Assembly (NCBI GenBank): GCA_028554755.1
Contig: JAPTOF010000010.1
Coordinates: 8,716,001 to 8,780,000, forward strand
Direction of reading: 5' to 3'
Length of the DNA stretch: 64,000 nt
Origin: Cordia subcordata
Taxonomy: Eukaryota > Streptophyta > Magnoliopsida > Boraginales > Cordiaceae
Shown here: one piece after another, positions 1 through 11,912 of the stretch
Position numbering within the stretch: the first letter of the stretch is position 1
Layout: each line of letters opens with the position of its first letter
Program-made: the position numbers and the translations under genes
The notes under the pieces: generated by a model
Seen by the model: the letters and a program-made list of their open reading frames with translations, nothing else
The model's database searches: none
Told to the model about the DNA's origin: nothing

Positions 1-67
1 ACGACCCATGCAATGAACAATGATTTTGACGTTTTCTGGGTTGTCGCGCATGATTTTGCCACCACCT

Positions 68-76
68 GCAAATAAT
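68..76. repeat. Left 9-bp target-site duplication of MULE-1
   Basis: GCAAATAAT abuts the left inverted repeat and is repeated exactly at 5305-5313 after the right inverted repeat. The two together fix the element boundaries to the base. Confidence 0.92.
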
Positions 77-240
77 GGAATTTTTTTACAAATAACACAA
101 ATTAAATAATAAATTTAAAAAATAGTCTTATTTTTTATTAGATTTCAAAAATAGCACTTTCGATTTTTCAATAAACAAAATCGGGTATTCAAAAAACCAA
201 AACGTGCAAAATATACACGTGATCGTAACGGAAAATTTTT

Positions 241-500
241 CGACTATTCAATAGCCGAAATCGAGTATTGAAACACCGAAAACTTATTCGGCTATTGAAT
301 AACCGAAAAATGGTGTGAAATATATTCCCCTTGGTAACCTGGCAGATTTCTGGTTTTTGAACAGCAAATTTCGGCTATTGGATAGCCGAAAGTTTGTGCC
401 GTCATTCTTACTTCCCATCAATCAATACGTGATTGACAAAGTGGTAGCCATATTCGTTTATTGAATAGCCGAAATCTATATTTCGGATATTCAACTAACG
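241..500. promoter_or_regulatory. Cluster of CGG-N11-CCG palindromes, left end of MULE-1
   Basis: Repeated 17-bp odd palindromes with consensus CGGCTATTSAATAGCCG occur at 241-257, 289-305, 372-388 and 455-471 (0-2 mismatches each), with weaker copies at 262-278 and 484-500. They lie between the inverted repeat and the transposase start at 653, where both transposase binding and promoter activity would be expected. A TATA-like TATATAAA occurs at about 520-527. Binding is inferred; the repeats themselves are seen directly. Confidence 0.7.
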
Positions 501-652
501 AACTCAGCATCACGAATGACTATATAAACCCCCTCCTCCTTCCCGTTGCTTGCACACATTGCTTCGTTTTTTTTTCTTAGCATATCACTAGCAAAAAAAC
601 ACTTGGTTATTTGTAAACCACCCAATATTTGATAGCAAATCCTGAAAATAAT

Positions 653-1890
653 ATGAATCCAAATGCAGTAACTGTTATTTTACATTATGGAGCCCAAAAA
701 ATCAACGACCCTTTCGGCGTACAGTACGAGACTGCAAAACCAAGGCGCAAAGTCAAAATAACAGAAGAAACGTCGTACGATGAGTTCGTTTATAGTGTTT
801 ATGAGAAGCTCAATTTGCATTACAGCATGGACAGAGTTGTGTTGCATCATCGTTTTCAATCAGCACTCATCAACTCCCAATATCCGTATTTCAGCGTTAG
901 TGCAGTCAGTTTTGATGAAGAGCTACGGGACATGTACGAGATTGCTTGTCATCCCAATTACATGTGCACGACAGATGTTTATGTGGACGTAGACATAGAT
1001 GACGTGTACATTCCCCAGACAGTCAGTGGTACTCCTTATGATGAGAGTGTCCCCGATCCGAATGGAAATTTTACATGTTACCATGGCGACGACCGTGCCA
1101 GAGTCTTCCAACTTAGACGTGTCTCCTCGGGAAATAAATAATGTGGTTGGGACATCACATGCCGGAGGCTCGCATGCGATGTTCGACTTGAATATGGACA
1201 CATTTCAATCGGAGCCCAAAGAAGATGACGAGGATGTGGAGTTGAACCAACAAAATGCATGGTACGATGATGATGAATACGATGAATATACAAACTCTAA
1301 CATAGAAGGTGGTCCGAGCAGTGGTAGACTACCTACAATGGAGGAGTTGGATAATGTTGAGTTACAAACTGCTACGCAGGAGTACTACATGGATAGCATG
1401 GATATACCAGCAAGTAAGCCCGTTTGGAACCTAGATAATAAGGAGCTTGCATTGGGCATGGTTTTTCCTACCAAAAAAGATGTGCAGCGGGCCGTATAGA
1501 TGTACGCAGTTAGCGTACAAAGAGAGTACTCAGTCGACCGGTCCACACCGAGCGTGTACGTCGCTTCTTGCAAGAGTAGCATGCGCGATAATCCATGTAG
1601 ATGGTACTTGCGTGCCACTAAAAAATCCATGCACCGACAATTCGAGATTACAAAGTACTGCGGGGTACACAACTGCTTAGCTCATAACAGACGATGTGGG
1701 CACAGAAATCTTACCACTGATTTGGTCGGATTTATGGTAAGACATTTTGTAAAACATAAATCTGATTTCGAGGTCAGTTTTGTTCGAGATCACGTTAAGG
1801 AAGCACTCTAGGCTGATATATCTTACGGGAAGGCATGGCGTGGGCGAAATAAGGCGATCGAACTTGTATACAGTGATTGGCACACCTCAT
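653..1890 (+). pseudogene. MuDR-type MULE transposase, N-terminal half, degenerate
   Basis: The N-terminal part matches the plant MuDR transposase layout: a beta-rich N-terminal domain (MNPNAVTVILHYGAQKIND), an acidic linker (DLNMDTFQSEPKEDDEDVE), then the DNA-binding region (FPTKKDVQRAV, NPCRWYLRATKKS, FVKHKSDFEV). It aligns along its length with the transposase of MULE-2, which supports ATG 653 as the start rather than an upstream TTG. Lesions: a frameshift at roughly 1060-1140, TAG at 1498-1500 where MULE-2 has Gln (CAG), and a second TAG at about 1809-1811. Homology ends near 1890 (VYSDWHTSY), before any DDE residues, so the catalytic core and SWIM finger are deleted. It cannot encode an active enzyme. 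Confidence 0.85.
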
Positions 1891-2089
1891 ACTGTGCCTG
1901 TGTCAATGTCTGCTGCATCTGGCTGAGTACAAAGTGCATCTCTGGCCAGAAGCTTGCAGAAGAAAATACCCTGCGCATGTTGCTGGTACCCGCGATATAG
2001 GTGATGATACACGGTACCCATGGTACTAGCTAGCACACAGAGCACATCATTATTACACTACATAATATTTACATCCTCGTTATTAGAAA

Positions 2090-3708
2090 AATCATGATGA
2101 CGTTGTTATACTCTACTTACCAAGCGATCCATGTCCCGGGACTGTGTCTAGTAGCCGGTATGCGTATGCTTCGACAACGACTGACCGATGACGGTGATAG
2201 AGTGACGCCGGTACCACTGCATATACTAAGACAGTGGGACTACATCTGCGCTCTCCTCGGTGATCACCCTCCGCTGCTGATCCCAGAGACCACGCAACCG
2301 ACCTAACTCAATAGGATCCTTTATTTTCTCTTTTCCTCGTATGTGGTCCACTGTCGTCAATGGTAGATGGTAGCAATGCGTATGGGATCGACTGGTGCAA
2401 ACCAAACTGCCTCAAAACCCTGTCGGGTCTGTGATACTCAACCATCCGTCCCAAGAGCAGTGGGACACATGCTCTCCACTATTTAGAACCCTCCATGCAA
2501 TACAGTGGCAACTGGTCCATGATGCTCATGTACGGCTCCCAATCAAACTGTGATGCCAATATTGTTGCTCAAATAAGTTAAATAGTTATTAACTTAAAGA
2601 GTATATGTAATATACAGTTATACATCTTAATATGCTTATCACACCTGATCCGGCTGCATCTTGTCCAATGCATCGCGAATCACCAACAAACCGTTGTTAG
2701 CAGTATCTTGAAACTGCTTCAGCTGCTGATATATGGCACCACGGGGCTTCCTCAATAACCCAACCCAATTACCCTCAGCCGAGTGTGATCGCTGCGCTTG
2801 CCGTGTTGGCGGCGGATAGAGTCTGGGCCTAAAAATGTCGAACCTATCGAACAGCCACCACTGCACGTAAACCAATACATTAGTAATATTGCTATTCATA
2901 GAAATTTTATAGATACAATATAGAATATATATAATACCTGCATCAGACTAAAGTCGTCGCATAAATTCACTCTATCACTGTATGCACATAGATCCAACTG
3001 ATGGTAGATGGATGCAAGTGCTGCAGTGCCTCAATTCAGCTACCTAATATTCCCAAAGATGTGCAGCTTAGACAACTAGTTCATGTCTCCCAGGTTGCCA
3101 TTGGCGTCAGCAAACAAATGGCAGTTCAAGAAGGAGAATATCCACAGACGGGCACGATGCTGAGCCTGCTCCTGGGTGTACTCCTCTAGACGCGTCGACG
3201 TGTATACATGTCTCAACTCATGCAAGTTCACCTTGCCAGTTCTTGCATTAATGACGTCTGGAGGAAGTGCTGCAGCACATACATCATGGAGTAGCTGCTG
3301 CCACTCGACAACCGTGCGTCGCGCCTTACGGATCTCCGGCATAGGTGCACCCTGTATGGGTAAACCCCATAAAATAGCTACGTCTTGCAGTGTAATGGTG
3401 GCCTCTCCAGAAGTGAGGTGGAATGTATGTGTCTCTGCTCTCTACCGCTCAACTAGGGCAGTAAGCATAGGATAATAAAACTCCTGCCCACTGGCTGCAT
3501 AGCACCCATAAAATCCTGCAGTCACTAGTGCTTCCTGAACACGAGGATACTCAGGCTCGTCATATAGATGCTTATCGCATCTGGGTACTCGGACCTCCCT
3601 CATATATGTGCTGCTCATCATCAAATGAGTCCTATGCTGAGCATAGTGAACGAGAAGGGATGTGTCCTCCGATACTGGTCTCTGGGCCACAGCGTCACCT
3701 ACGAACAA
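2090..3708 (-). pseudogene. Plant mobile domain (PMD, aminotransferase-like) gene in MULE-1
   Basis: PMD motifs run along the minus strand: DTSLLVHYAQHRTH, VTAGFYGCYAASGQEFYYP, ALVER then a TAG then RAETHTFHL, GEATITLQDVAILWGLP, RARLWIFSFLNCHLFADANG. Four exons can be recognised against MULE-2: exon 1 about 3708-2940 ending CAG/GTAT, exon 2 about 2888-2642 ending DKMQPDQ, exon 3 beginning near 2560 with the conserved MVEYHRPDRVLRQFG, and a last piece to about 2110 containing YMQWYRRHSI. Stops include TGG-to-TAG changes at about 3441, where MULE-2 keeps Trp, and at about 3064. PMD proteins such as MAIN and MAIL1 act in plant silencing and development. The role of the transposon-borne copies is not known to me. 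Confidence 0.8.
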
Positions 3709-3717
3709 TAAATGAAT

Positions 3718-4435
3718 TGATTAGTAAATATGTTAATATCAATTCATACTGATAATAATTATAATAATACTCAAAATAATAATAACATTAATAATAATAC
3801 TATAAGACTAATGGTAACAATAATAATAATCTAAATAACAATAACAATAATAAAACTAATAATAATAATAATGACAATAACATTAATAATGATACAACTA
3901 CTAATAATAACAATAAGAATAATAATAATAATAACAACAGTGAGAATGAGAATATGAATAAGAAAACTAATAATAAAGTTAATACCAATAAAAATAATAA
4001 TAAAACTACTACTACTACTACTAATAATAATAATAGGAAGAAAGAAGACAACTACTAAGACTACTACTATTAATACTAATATTACTACTACTACTACTAC
4101 TACTCAAAATAATAATAAAACAAATAATATGAATGACAACAACAACAACAATAATAATAGTAACACTAAAAAGAAGAATAATAAAAGAAATTTTATTATT
4201 GGCATTATTATTATTTTTTATTACTATTATTGGTATTATTATTAATATGAATAAGAATAAGAATAATAATAGTAAAACTAATAATAGTAATAATAATAAT
4301 AAAAATACCAATACTAATAAAAATAATACAACTAATACTAATAAAAATAATAATAATATTAATAATAGTAGTACCAACAATAATGATAAAACTAATAATA
4401 ATAACAATCAGAATAAGAAAAAGATTAAAAAAAAC

Positions 4436-4468
<33 letters not shown>

Positions 4469-4640
4469 AAATACAAATAATAATGATAAAACTAATAATA
4501 ATAATAATAATCCAATAATATTAATAATAATAACAATAATAATTAATTACTATTATTATTATCAAATTTGTTATTATTATTATATTGACAGTAACAATAA
4601 CAATAACAATTTCAACATAGTAATTCAAATATCGACATCT
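3718..4640. repeat. AAT/ATT-rich low-complexity tract
   Basis: About 920 bp of imperfect AAT, ACT and AAC trinucleotides, with local inverted stretches (TTATTATT near 4195-4250 and 4545-4580). Long open frames of Leu/Val or Asn/Thr in this stretch are artefacts of the repeat. It lies between the PMD 5' end and the right inverted repeat of MULE-1. Confidence 0.9.
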
Positions 4641-5012
4641 TAAACTAAACTACACAACAATAACATCAACAATCATATCGGCGGATGTTTATACGTAACA
4701 TAAACATGCACAACATATATGTACATGCTCATAATGAATATATACATAAATACGATACATACAACTATACATACACGTAAAACATGCATATACATGAAAC
4801 AACTTGAAGAACACGTAAAAAAAACAATACTTTAAATCGGTAAAAATTTGAAAAAACTTACAATAAGAGGCAAAATCCTAGGCTTGAAGCTTTTTGAGCG
4901 AGATTTTGAGTTTTATGGCTAAAATAACGTGGGGTAAAACAAGGGGAGGGGAGGGAAATTGCTTTGAGATTGGGTGGGGAAGAAGAGTGGGGGGGTTTTA
5001 TAGCAAAATGTT

Positions 5013-5140
5013 CGATTTTTGAATAGCCGATTTCAGCTATTCAAAAATTGAAAGAGCGAAAATCGAGGGCATTAAATATTGTGCCATTACAACAAGATTT
5101 TTTGGCTATTCAATAGCCGAAATCGGCAATTGAATAGCCG
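5013..5140. promoter_or_regulatory. CGG-N11-CCG palindromes, right end of MULE-1
   Basis: Copies of the same 17-bp palindrome as at the left end lie at 5013-5029, 5103-5119 and 5124-5140, with a degenerate copy at 5034-5050. The last two fall in the inner part of the inverted repeat. Confidence 0.65.
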
Positions 5141-5304
5141 AAAAATCTTCCGTTATGATTACGTGTATATTTTGCACGTTTTCGTTTTTTGAATACCCGA
5201 TTTCGTTTATTGAAAAACCGAAAGTGCTAATTTTGAAATCCAACAAAAAACAAGGCTATTTTTGAAATTTATTTTTTAATTTGTGTTATTTGTAAAAAAA
5301 CTCC

Positions 5305-5313
5305 GCAAATAAT
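5305..5313. repeat. Right 9-bp target-site duplication of MULE-1
   Basis: GCAAATAAT, identical to 68-76. Confidence 0.92.
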
Positions 5314-5508
5314 AAAATTTAATTTGTTTATTTTTCATGCATAATAAGTAATAAAATTTTACTTTTCGGAACCATTTATACGGCACGCCAAGCATCATGT
5401 AATGAATGACAGGGATTGTAAACACTTTGTCTTTTTGGATGCTAACTAAATTATAATCGAAGGCACCTAAAATATGTCAGCTAAGCTGCGTTTAATTTTC
5501 ATCAATGA

Positions 5509-5897
5509 CTAGAGTAAACCTTGTGCAATGCACGGGATGAAATAAATATTTTTAATATTTTTATTTATTATTAATAGTTAATTATATTTTTACCATCTAT
5601 GATAAGATAAATTATAAATTTATTTCTTAAAATTTAATTGTTGTCAAGTTTTTAATACAAATAATTTTATTTACAAAAATGTAATAATTGAATATATCAA
5701 ATAATTATCATTGACTTCACAAAATGTAATATAAGAATTAATGATAAATTAACTATCAGTCATTAGCAAATCTACAATTTTCTTTTAGGAAAGAAATTAT
5801 ACATAAATAAGTTCATATTTATGTACTAAAGTGATATATTGAATTAAGCTTATTAGATAAGAAATACATGAATGAGAGGACATCTTAGTAACATACA
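5509..5897 (-). mobile_element. Short Helitron-like repeat, copy A
   Basis: On the minus strand the unit begins TCCTCTCATTCATG and ends with a hairpin-like CCCGTGCATTGCAC followed about 11 nt later by CTAG and then T, the arrangement of a Helitron 3' end. The whole unit, about 380 bp, aligns with 54363-54733 on the plus strand, and part of it with 58665-58960. No coding capacity. Confidence 0.5.
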
Positions 5898-6898
5898 TGT
5901 CTCTCATGCACTCTATCTGATAAAAGTGGCAAAAAATAAACCAAACTTATTGTACACAAAAACGAAAAAAATATTGGCATTTTAGATGTAGGTAGGAGCA
6001 TGAATACTATTGATCAATTAGATTGTGCTTTTTATTTATGTTTTAGACTTGTGAGTTATGATTTATTGGTTATGTATTATATTATATTTTCGAGTTTGAA
6101 TTATATTATATATTTTTGTTTACATTTTGAACTCTAGATTTAGAATTATTTTGTTGATGAGGGATGATGATTTTTACTAGTTAGTTGTAGAATTAACTGA
6201 TAGTTGAGATTTATGTTAATTGTAGAATTAGTTTTAAACCTTTCTTAAAAGAATTTGAGAATTCTCCAATTCTTGATACTTTTTCCCCATTCCCCATTCC
6301 CTCTTCCCCAAAATGCGTTCCCCGTTAGTGAATTGGGGCGGAGAACGGAACAAAGTCCCTTCTCTAAAAATTATTTCAAGGAAAAAAAATTGGTTGATTG
6401 GGACGGGGAATCCCCAATAAACACCCCTACACTCGAGCACTTTTGGCAAGTACTTCTACTTGAACATAGAGCGCCAATGTTTTATTGGAGCGATGATAGA
6501 TTCGCTTGGCAAGTTTATTGTTAAACATTTGCAATCAATTAGTTATCGGTTGTGAATACGCAAATAATACTCTACACTCCCACAATACATACCACCCTCG
6601 CAATTTATACCGTTCACTTAACTTGTTGTACACCTAAGGAGGATGGTGCACCTTTTCTGGCCTATAAAACACGCTCCAAATAAATTAGAAAAATAAAAAT
6701 TGTAGTGAACGAAATCAGCGGCAGCAGAGTTGGACTTTTGGAGCACCGTGGGCCGAAACCATGAGAACCAAACGCTAACTGAGATCGAGCTGAATTAAAA
6801 AAAATATGTTTCTCATTGTTTTGGATGTGAACACTAAATTTAATCAATGAGAACCTAATGCTAACTTGCGAAATATAGCAATTGCATCAGTATATACA

Positions 6899-6939
<41 letters not shown>

Positions 6940-7116
6940 GTACAAATACATACATATACATATACATATACATACATATACATATATATATATGTATGTA
7001 TGTATGTATGTGTGTGTCATATGTATATATATGTGTTGGGATTTGATTTGGTGTGATGCGGAGATGTTGGAATCAGAGAGAAACCACGGAGTAATGTTAA
7101 GGGCCATGAGAGCATT
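5898..7116. other. Intergenic stretch with a microsatellite
   Basis: No gene supported. It holds AT-rich DNA, a C-rich/G-rich patch at 6280-6420 (CCCCATTCCC and, further on, GGGACGGGGAATCCCC) that looks like a decayed transposon end, and a TA/GTAT microsatellite at about 6890-7035. Open frames across the microsatellite are repeat artefacts. Confidence 0.6.
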
Positions 7117-7413
7117 CATTACTAGAAATTGGAGGATTTGAGACAGAAATTTTGAGACGGAAATTTTCGGTATCAATTTGAGAAGGATATGAGACAAAAA
7201 TTTTCCGTCTCACATTAAGACGGAAAATTTAGACCCAAATTTCTAATAAGTTAATTCATATTTAAAATGAAATTTAAGACGAAAAATTTTGTCTCAATTA
7301 GAGACGGAATTTTCGATTTCAAAATTTGAGACGGGAGTTTTTGGGACGGAAAAATTTCGTCTCAAATCCATTTTGAGACTGAATTTTTTAAGTTTTACAA
7401 ATTTTTTGCAGTG
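7117..7413. mobile_element. Small CACTA-type MITE
   Basis: 297 bp starting CATTACTAGAAATT and ending AATTTTTTGCAGTG, which reads CACTGCAAAAAATT on the other strand, a CACTA-type terminus. A 3-bp repeat ATT flanks it (7114-7116 and 7414-7416). Subterminal motifs of the type GAGACGGAAATTTT and their reverse complements are scattered inside, as in CACTA elements. Non-coding. The left end carries an extra TT relative to CACTA, so the exact left boundary is less sure. Confidence 0.55.
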
Positions 7414-7905
7414 ATTTTGTGTTAAAATTGGTGAGAGACTTTGCAAAACCATAGCTAATGCTTTATTGAAGAAAATAATGCAGATAAAGTGTTTGATATT
7501 TTGGCTAAATCAAGCTTATAATTCCTTTTTTTATTTTTTTTTGAATTTTAAATTTACAAGGTGCGATTGCATTTCACTGAGTGTGAATATATCATTCATA
7601 GATTGTAAACATATCTTAAAGAATTGTAAATAATTAGTTTATCATTGTGAACATATAATGTAAGACTTTTGAACATATAATATAGAAGTAGTGAATAACT
7701 AAAATTTGAATAATTAAAAATTTTAAATATAAAGTGTTAAAATTATAAACATATAATATAAAAGTTGTAAATATATAGTAATAAGATTGTGAGCAAGCAC
7801 TGTTATGGCTTTTTTTCTTCTTTTTTTTTTTTGTCTTGGCTTTTTTTTTCTTTTTTTTTTTTTGGCTAAGTATGTGAAGTAACTACTGGTTGGTGAGTGG
7901 TTGGT
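7414..7905. other. Spacer between CACTA MITE and MULE-2
   Basis: AT-rich DNA with poly-T runs at 7810-7865. No gene or repeat structure is supported. 7897-7905 (GTGGTTGGT) is the left TSD of MULE-2. Confidence 0.5.
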
Positions 7906-7989
7906 GGAAATTTTTTAATTATACCCTATTTTTAAAAAAATTTCGCAAAAATACCCTTATTTTGAAAAGGATTTCAAAAATACACGTTT

Positions 7990-8097
7990 CGGTAAGTCAC
8001 CTACCGATTCCCAGGATTTGACAAAATTCAAAAAAAAAAAAGCCGTTGTAATTAATATTTTCGGTAAGTCACCTACCGTTTGGTAGGTGACCTACCG
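7990..8097. promoter_or_regulatory. CGG-N11-CCG palindromes, left end of MULE-2
   Basis: 17-bp units CGGTAAGTCACCTACCG at 7990-8006 and 8062-8078, and a close variant at 8081-8097. They straddle the inner edge of the inverted repeat. A TATA-like TTTAAATA follows at about 8107-8114. Confidence 0.7.
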
Positions 8098-8114
8098 TTT
8101 TTGTGGCCTTTAAA

Positions 8115-8371
8115 TACCCCCAGCCCTTTTTTTTTTGGCAAAAAAGTTTGGCCCCACGCGTAGGAAAGTGTCCTTACTTGTAAGTTTTCTAAATTCTCGC
8201 TTTTTTATTTGTTATATATTGATTTTTACTTGTATATACGTATTGTTAATATGCGATCATATGTATATGTATAATGTATATAGCATGTATGTATGTATAT
8301 AGTATATGTACATGTGACATTAATATGTCTATAACTATTTATGCATAATTATATGTGTTTATTTTAGTTGC

Positions 8372-8409
<38 letters not shown>

Positions 8410-9157
8410 TTATTTTACATGCATATGTATATATATTTTTGACATACACATGAATAACCGTATTAAACGTAATTTTGTAATGTATGACATTTTCGTTTGC
8501 TAGAGATTTATAGTATTTAGAAATATCTTAGAAAAAGTTATGAATTTTAGAAATTTCATAGAACCGAAATTGCCCATTTGACATTTAAAACTTATGCAAA
8601 TTTAGTAGGAATATAGTGTGATTGATTGTAATTTATTAGGAGCGAGAATGCTGTTTAGTTGGTTAGAAATGTAATATAATTTAATAAAAAATTAATATAA
8701 TTTATTAGAAAATAATTTCTAAGAAATTTCCTTAGGAATTGCTTAAAATGTACTAGGAATTTAATAAAATGTATTTGATTAGAAAATTAATATAATTGTT
8801 TGTAATTTATTAGGAAAATTATACAATTTATTTGGAACAAGAATATGGTTTATTTGAATAGAAAAGTAATATAATTTAATATGAAGTGCAAAATAATTTA
8901 TTAAATAATAAATACAATAAATTTCCTTAGGAATTTCTTATAATTTTTAGGAATTTAACAAAGTTCATTTGAATAAAAAGTTGATTACAATTTAATAGGA
9001 GTATGGTGTATTTTATTAAGATTTGAATATAGTTTATTTGAATAGAAAAGTAATATAAGTTAATATGGAATTAAATAAGAACTTTATAAGAAATTTTAAG
9101 ATATTATGTAATTTAATATTATTTATGCCAGATAACTGTTTGATCGTATGATACATC
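8115..9157. other. Non-coding left arm of MULE-2
   Basis: AT-rich DNA between the subterminal palindromes and the PMD start, with TA/GTAT microsatellites (8225-8300, 8365-8410) and loosely repeated phrases such as AATTTATTAGGA between 8620 and 9090. It may contain the PMD leader. No coding potential was seen. Confidence 0.5.
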
Positions 9158-11643
9158 ATGGATATCCGTCTTAGACCCCAGGATGCATCTCTTTTGGTAC
9201 ATTATGCCTACCACAAGACGCAGATTTTGACGGGGGACACCGCGTCAAAGGAGTTGCGCACTCAGCGAGGCGATGGGTACTTGTTCCAGATCTCTTAGCA
9301 CCTGTTAGTTCAGGAAGAGTTATTGCGTGCAGGGTTCTATGGGTGTTATAAGGCAAGTTGGCATGAATTCGACCACGCTTTATTGACAGCCGTTGTTGAG
9401 AGGTGGCGGACAGAGACACACACGTTTCACTTCCCTGTCGGAGAGGCCACTATCACATTATAGGATGTGGCCGTTTTATGGGGGTTACCCGTGTCTGGTG
9501 ATCCCATCCCGCACTTAAATACCACGAGGCGGGTGTATAGTGAGTGGGCTGGGATTTTCCTTGATCTTTGTGGCATTATGGTGGGTGAATCACATATTGA
9601 GGTGAAAATCGGAAAGATCAGGCTGTCCGAGGTAAAGAGGTTGTATGAGATGACTTACCAACAAGAGCCCGATGGTCCATCCGCAGTGCGACGTGCCCGT
9701 TTGTGGATGTTTGGCTACATAGTTTCTCATCTGTTTGTCGATGCAAGTGGCAGTTGAGGGAACATGAATTGGCTGCTTTTTCTATGAGACATTGAGGCCG
9801 TGAAGGGATTGAACTGGGGTGCTGCAGTGCTTATACATCTGTACAGAGGGATGGATGCCTTTGTTTTTTCTGATAGGACATACCTGTGTGGCGGGCTCAC
9901 CCTCATATAGGTATTTGGCATAAGTAAATTAAACCTTGTTTGTAAATATCATATGATTTCATAACTGTATTAACGTAACTGTGATATTTATCTGCAGTGG
10001 CAGGTATGGGAAAGGTTTGAGTGTTTCCGGCCCACACTCGTTGAGTCCAGGCCCCAGGACATCCTGAGCAGGATGCACTTTGCCGAGGTCGGATGGAACT
10101 TATTGGACGCGCATCGCGGGGTGTTGTACCTTATGGAAAAGTCCTTTATAACGGGGGTCTAATACTTTACCGCGATGTTATTGACAAGCTTCAACCGGAC
10201 CAGGTTTGTTTGTAATAGCAAATTTAGACCATATGCTAACTTTTTTTTTCAATGTTAACGAAACAGTATTAACTCGAAGTATCTATGCACTTTTACTTTG
10301 CAGTTTATTTGGCAGCTGTATAAGGACATTGTCGGGGATCTGCCGGATTACTATATGGAGGGGTCGGACTGGTAGAGGACGAAGGTCCCCCTGCTATGCG
10401 GTGGATTGGTTGAGTGGCATCGAGTCGATCGTGTGTTGCGCCAGTTTGGGATACGCCAGCCGATCCCAGACGCCTCTGAACCGTTCGTGTCACAGTCTCA
10501 TTTGAAAGGTAAAGAGATGTTGAAGCCAGCGGATGTGGAGCCTTTGAATGTGTATTGGGGCAATGTACAAGCAGTTATAGTGAACGGTGTTGTGGAGGAT
10601 AGGCTAGATCCGGTGCACCTGAAGCAGTACATGCAATGGTACCGACGCCGTTCTATTATTCGGATTGGCAATCCGTCTTGGGTGACTCGTCGTGCGGGAT
10701 ATATGGCGACAGCACAAGACGAGCATTTTATGGTAAGTGTACCACATTGGTTATTGGCATACTTCATAATGTATTTGTCAATGTTGTATTATATGAAGTC
10801 AATCCCTTTCACTAAATATGTTTTGCAGGCTTCGACATTGGGCCATGCATTTCATCACATGCGGTGCGCCTCACAGCAGTATAACCAGGGAACGTTGGCA
10901 CAAGAATGTTTTTGGCCGGAGATGGATCTTGTTGTATCCCAGATGCAACGTTCCCTGGAACAGACTAGGCACGCTGACATTGTGGCAACGCCCTTGTATT
11001 TTGACATGCCAGATACATCGACCCAGCCATTGATGCCGACTCAGTGGTCTCAGCCGCCTCCGACGTACCTATGGACCTATACGCCATCCCAGCCCGCCCC
11101 GTCTTACTATTCGCAGCTTGCTCAGACACCTACATAGCAGCCCCCCCTCGGGTATACCCATGGGCACACACCCCACAGCAGCAGCCCCCACTGACCTACC
11201 ATTAGGGTTACCAGTCATATCCACCACCTCCCACACAGTGGTCTCAGACCCCACAATGGGGCCAGCCGGGGCTAATTGGATCGTCCTACATGCAGTATAC
11301 CCCATCTACTCAGGGTATCCATCCGTTTACATCGACACCAGCCGTTCCCTCACGTCCACCCATGTCATCTCTGTTTGTGTACGAGCCGACGCAGACCATG
11401 CCACCATCACTATCGACTGACCCGTCTACCTCTCCATTACAGGTTGAAGACTATCTTGGCCCATCACAGGATGAGCAGGGTGCAGATCAGGGTAGTCGTC
11501 AGGGCAGTGGCAAACAAGGTGGGGATCAGCAGTCCACAGCCGAGGATTTACCGCCACAGCGAGCGGGGAAGCGCTCGGCTACCTCGCGCGAAGAAGGGAC
11601 ATCCTCCGGGGTGTGGGACACATTAGCTTTGGTTTTTTATTAA
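9158..11643 (+). pseudogene. Plant mobile domain (PMD) gene in MULE-2
   Basis: Starts MDIRLRPQDASLLVHYAYHK and continues through AVVERWRTETHTFHFPVGE, DVAVLWGLPVSGDPIPH, RARLWMFGYIVSHLFVDA. Exon 1 ends near 9910. Exon 2 (about 10000-10203) starts after TCTGCAG and ends DKLQPDQ. Exon 3 starts near 10303 and leads into the long open stretch 10406-11137, containing VEWHRVDRVLRQFG and QYMQWYRRRS. The 3' part to 11643 encodes a Pro/Gln/Ser-rich tail (PPTQWSQTPQWGQPG). Stops lie where Gln or another C-starting codon is expected: near 9297 (TAG), 9461 (TAG before DVAVLW), 9786 (TGA before DIEA), 9908 (TAG at the exon-1 donor) and 11135 (TAG), plus a frameshift in exon 2. The exon pattern matches the MULE-1 copy. 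Confidence 0.82.
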
Positions 11644-11912
11644 TTTTTTTTTGTCATTTATTAATTTATGTAATTTATTTTTTTATGTATGTATATGAAT
11701 TGGTTACCTTTAACAAACAAGTTTTACTTGCATTACATTTCAGTTTAATAATTTTGTGTATGACAAAACTACACAAACATTAAAGCAACCTACTTACATT
11801 ACATCAAACATTACATCCCGGCCCACATTCAACATTAAATCCATTCAATACTTTAAACATTGCACATAGTGATTATAATATGATACATCATCCCCATCAA
11901 ACAATATTAGAA
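11644..11912. other. Short gap between convergent PMD and transposase 3' ends
   Basis: About 270 bp between the two tail-to-tail genes. It is AT-rich and probably holds both 3' UTRs. No terminator motif can be asserted. Confidence 0.45.

Larger units (their letters stand above)
77..5304. mobile_element. MULE-1: complete Mutator-like element with PMD gene
   Basis: Long terminal inverted repeats of about 180 bp (77-257 and 5124-5304) start GGAATTTTTTTACAAATAAC on the left and GGAGTTTTTTTACAAATAAC when the right end is reverse-complemented. The element is flanked by a perfect 9-bp direct repeat GCAAATAAT at 68-76 and 5305-5313, the TSD length expected of Mutator elements. Inside are a transposase remnant on + (653 to about 1890), a plant-mobile-domain gene remnant on - (about 3708 to 2090), and an AAT-rich low-complexity block (3718-4640). 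The catalytic part of the transposase is missing, so the copy is not autonomous. The perfect TSD suggests insertion that is not very old, although the genes carry many stops. Confidence 0.92.

Noticed and set aside
241..500. CGG-N11-CCG repeats as Gal4-like zinc-cluster sites
   Set aside because: The form is the same, but that protein class is fungal; only the symmetry is reported.
3800..4643. Several long frames of Leu/Val or Asn/Thr on both strands
   Set aside because: They are translations of an AAT/ACT trinucleotide tract and have no protein character.
6844..7197. Open frames rich in Tyr, Ile and His
   Set aside because: Produced by the TA/GTAT microsatellite at 6890-7035.
7990..8097. 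Palindrome cluster as a CRISPR array
   Set aside because: Spacing is irregular, units are few and they sit at transposon ends in a plant genome.
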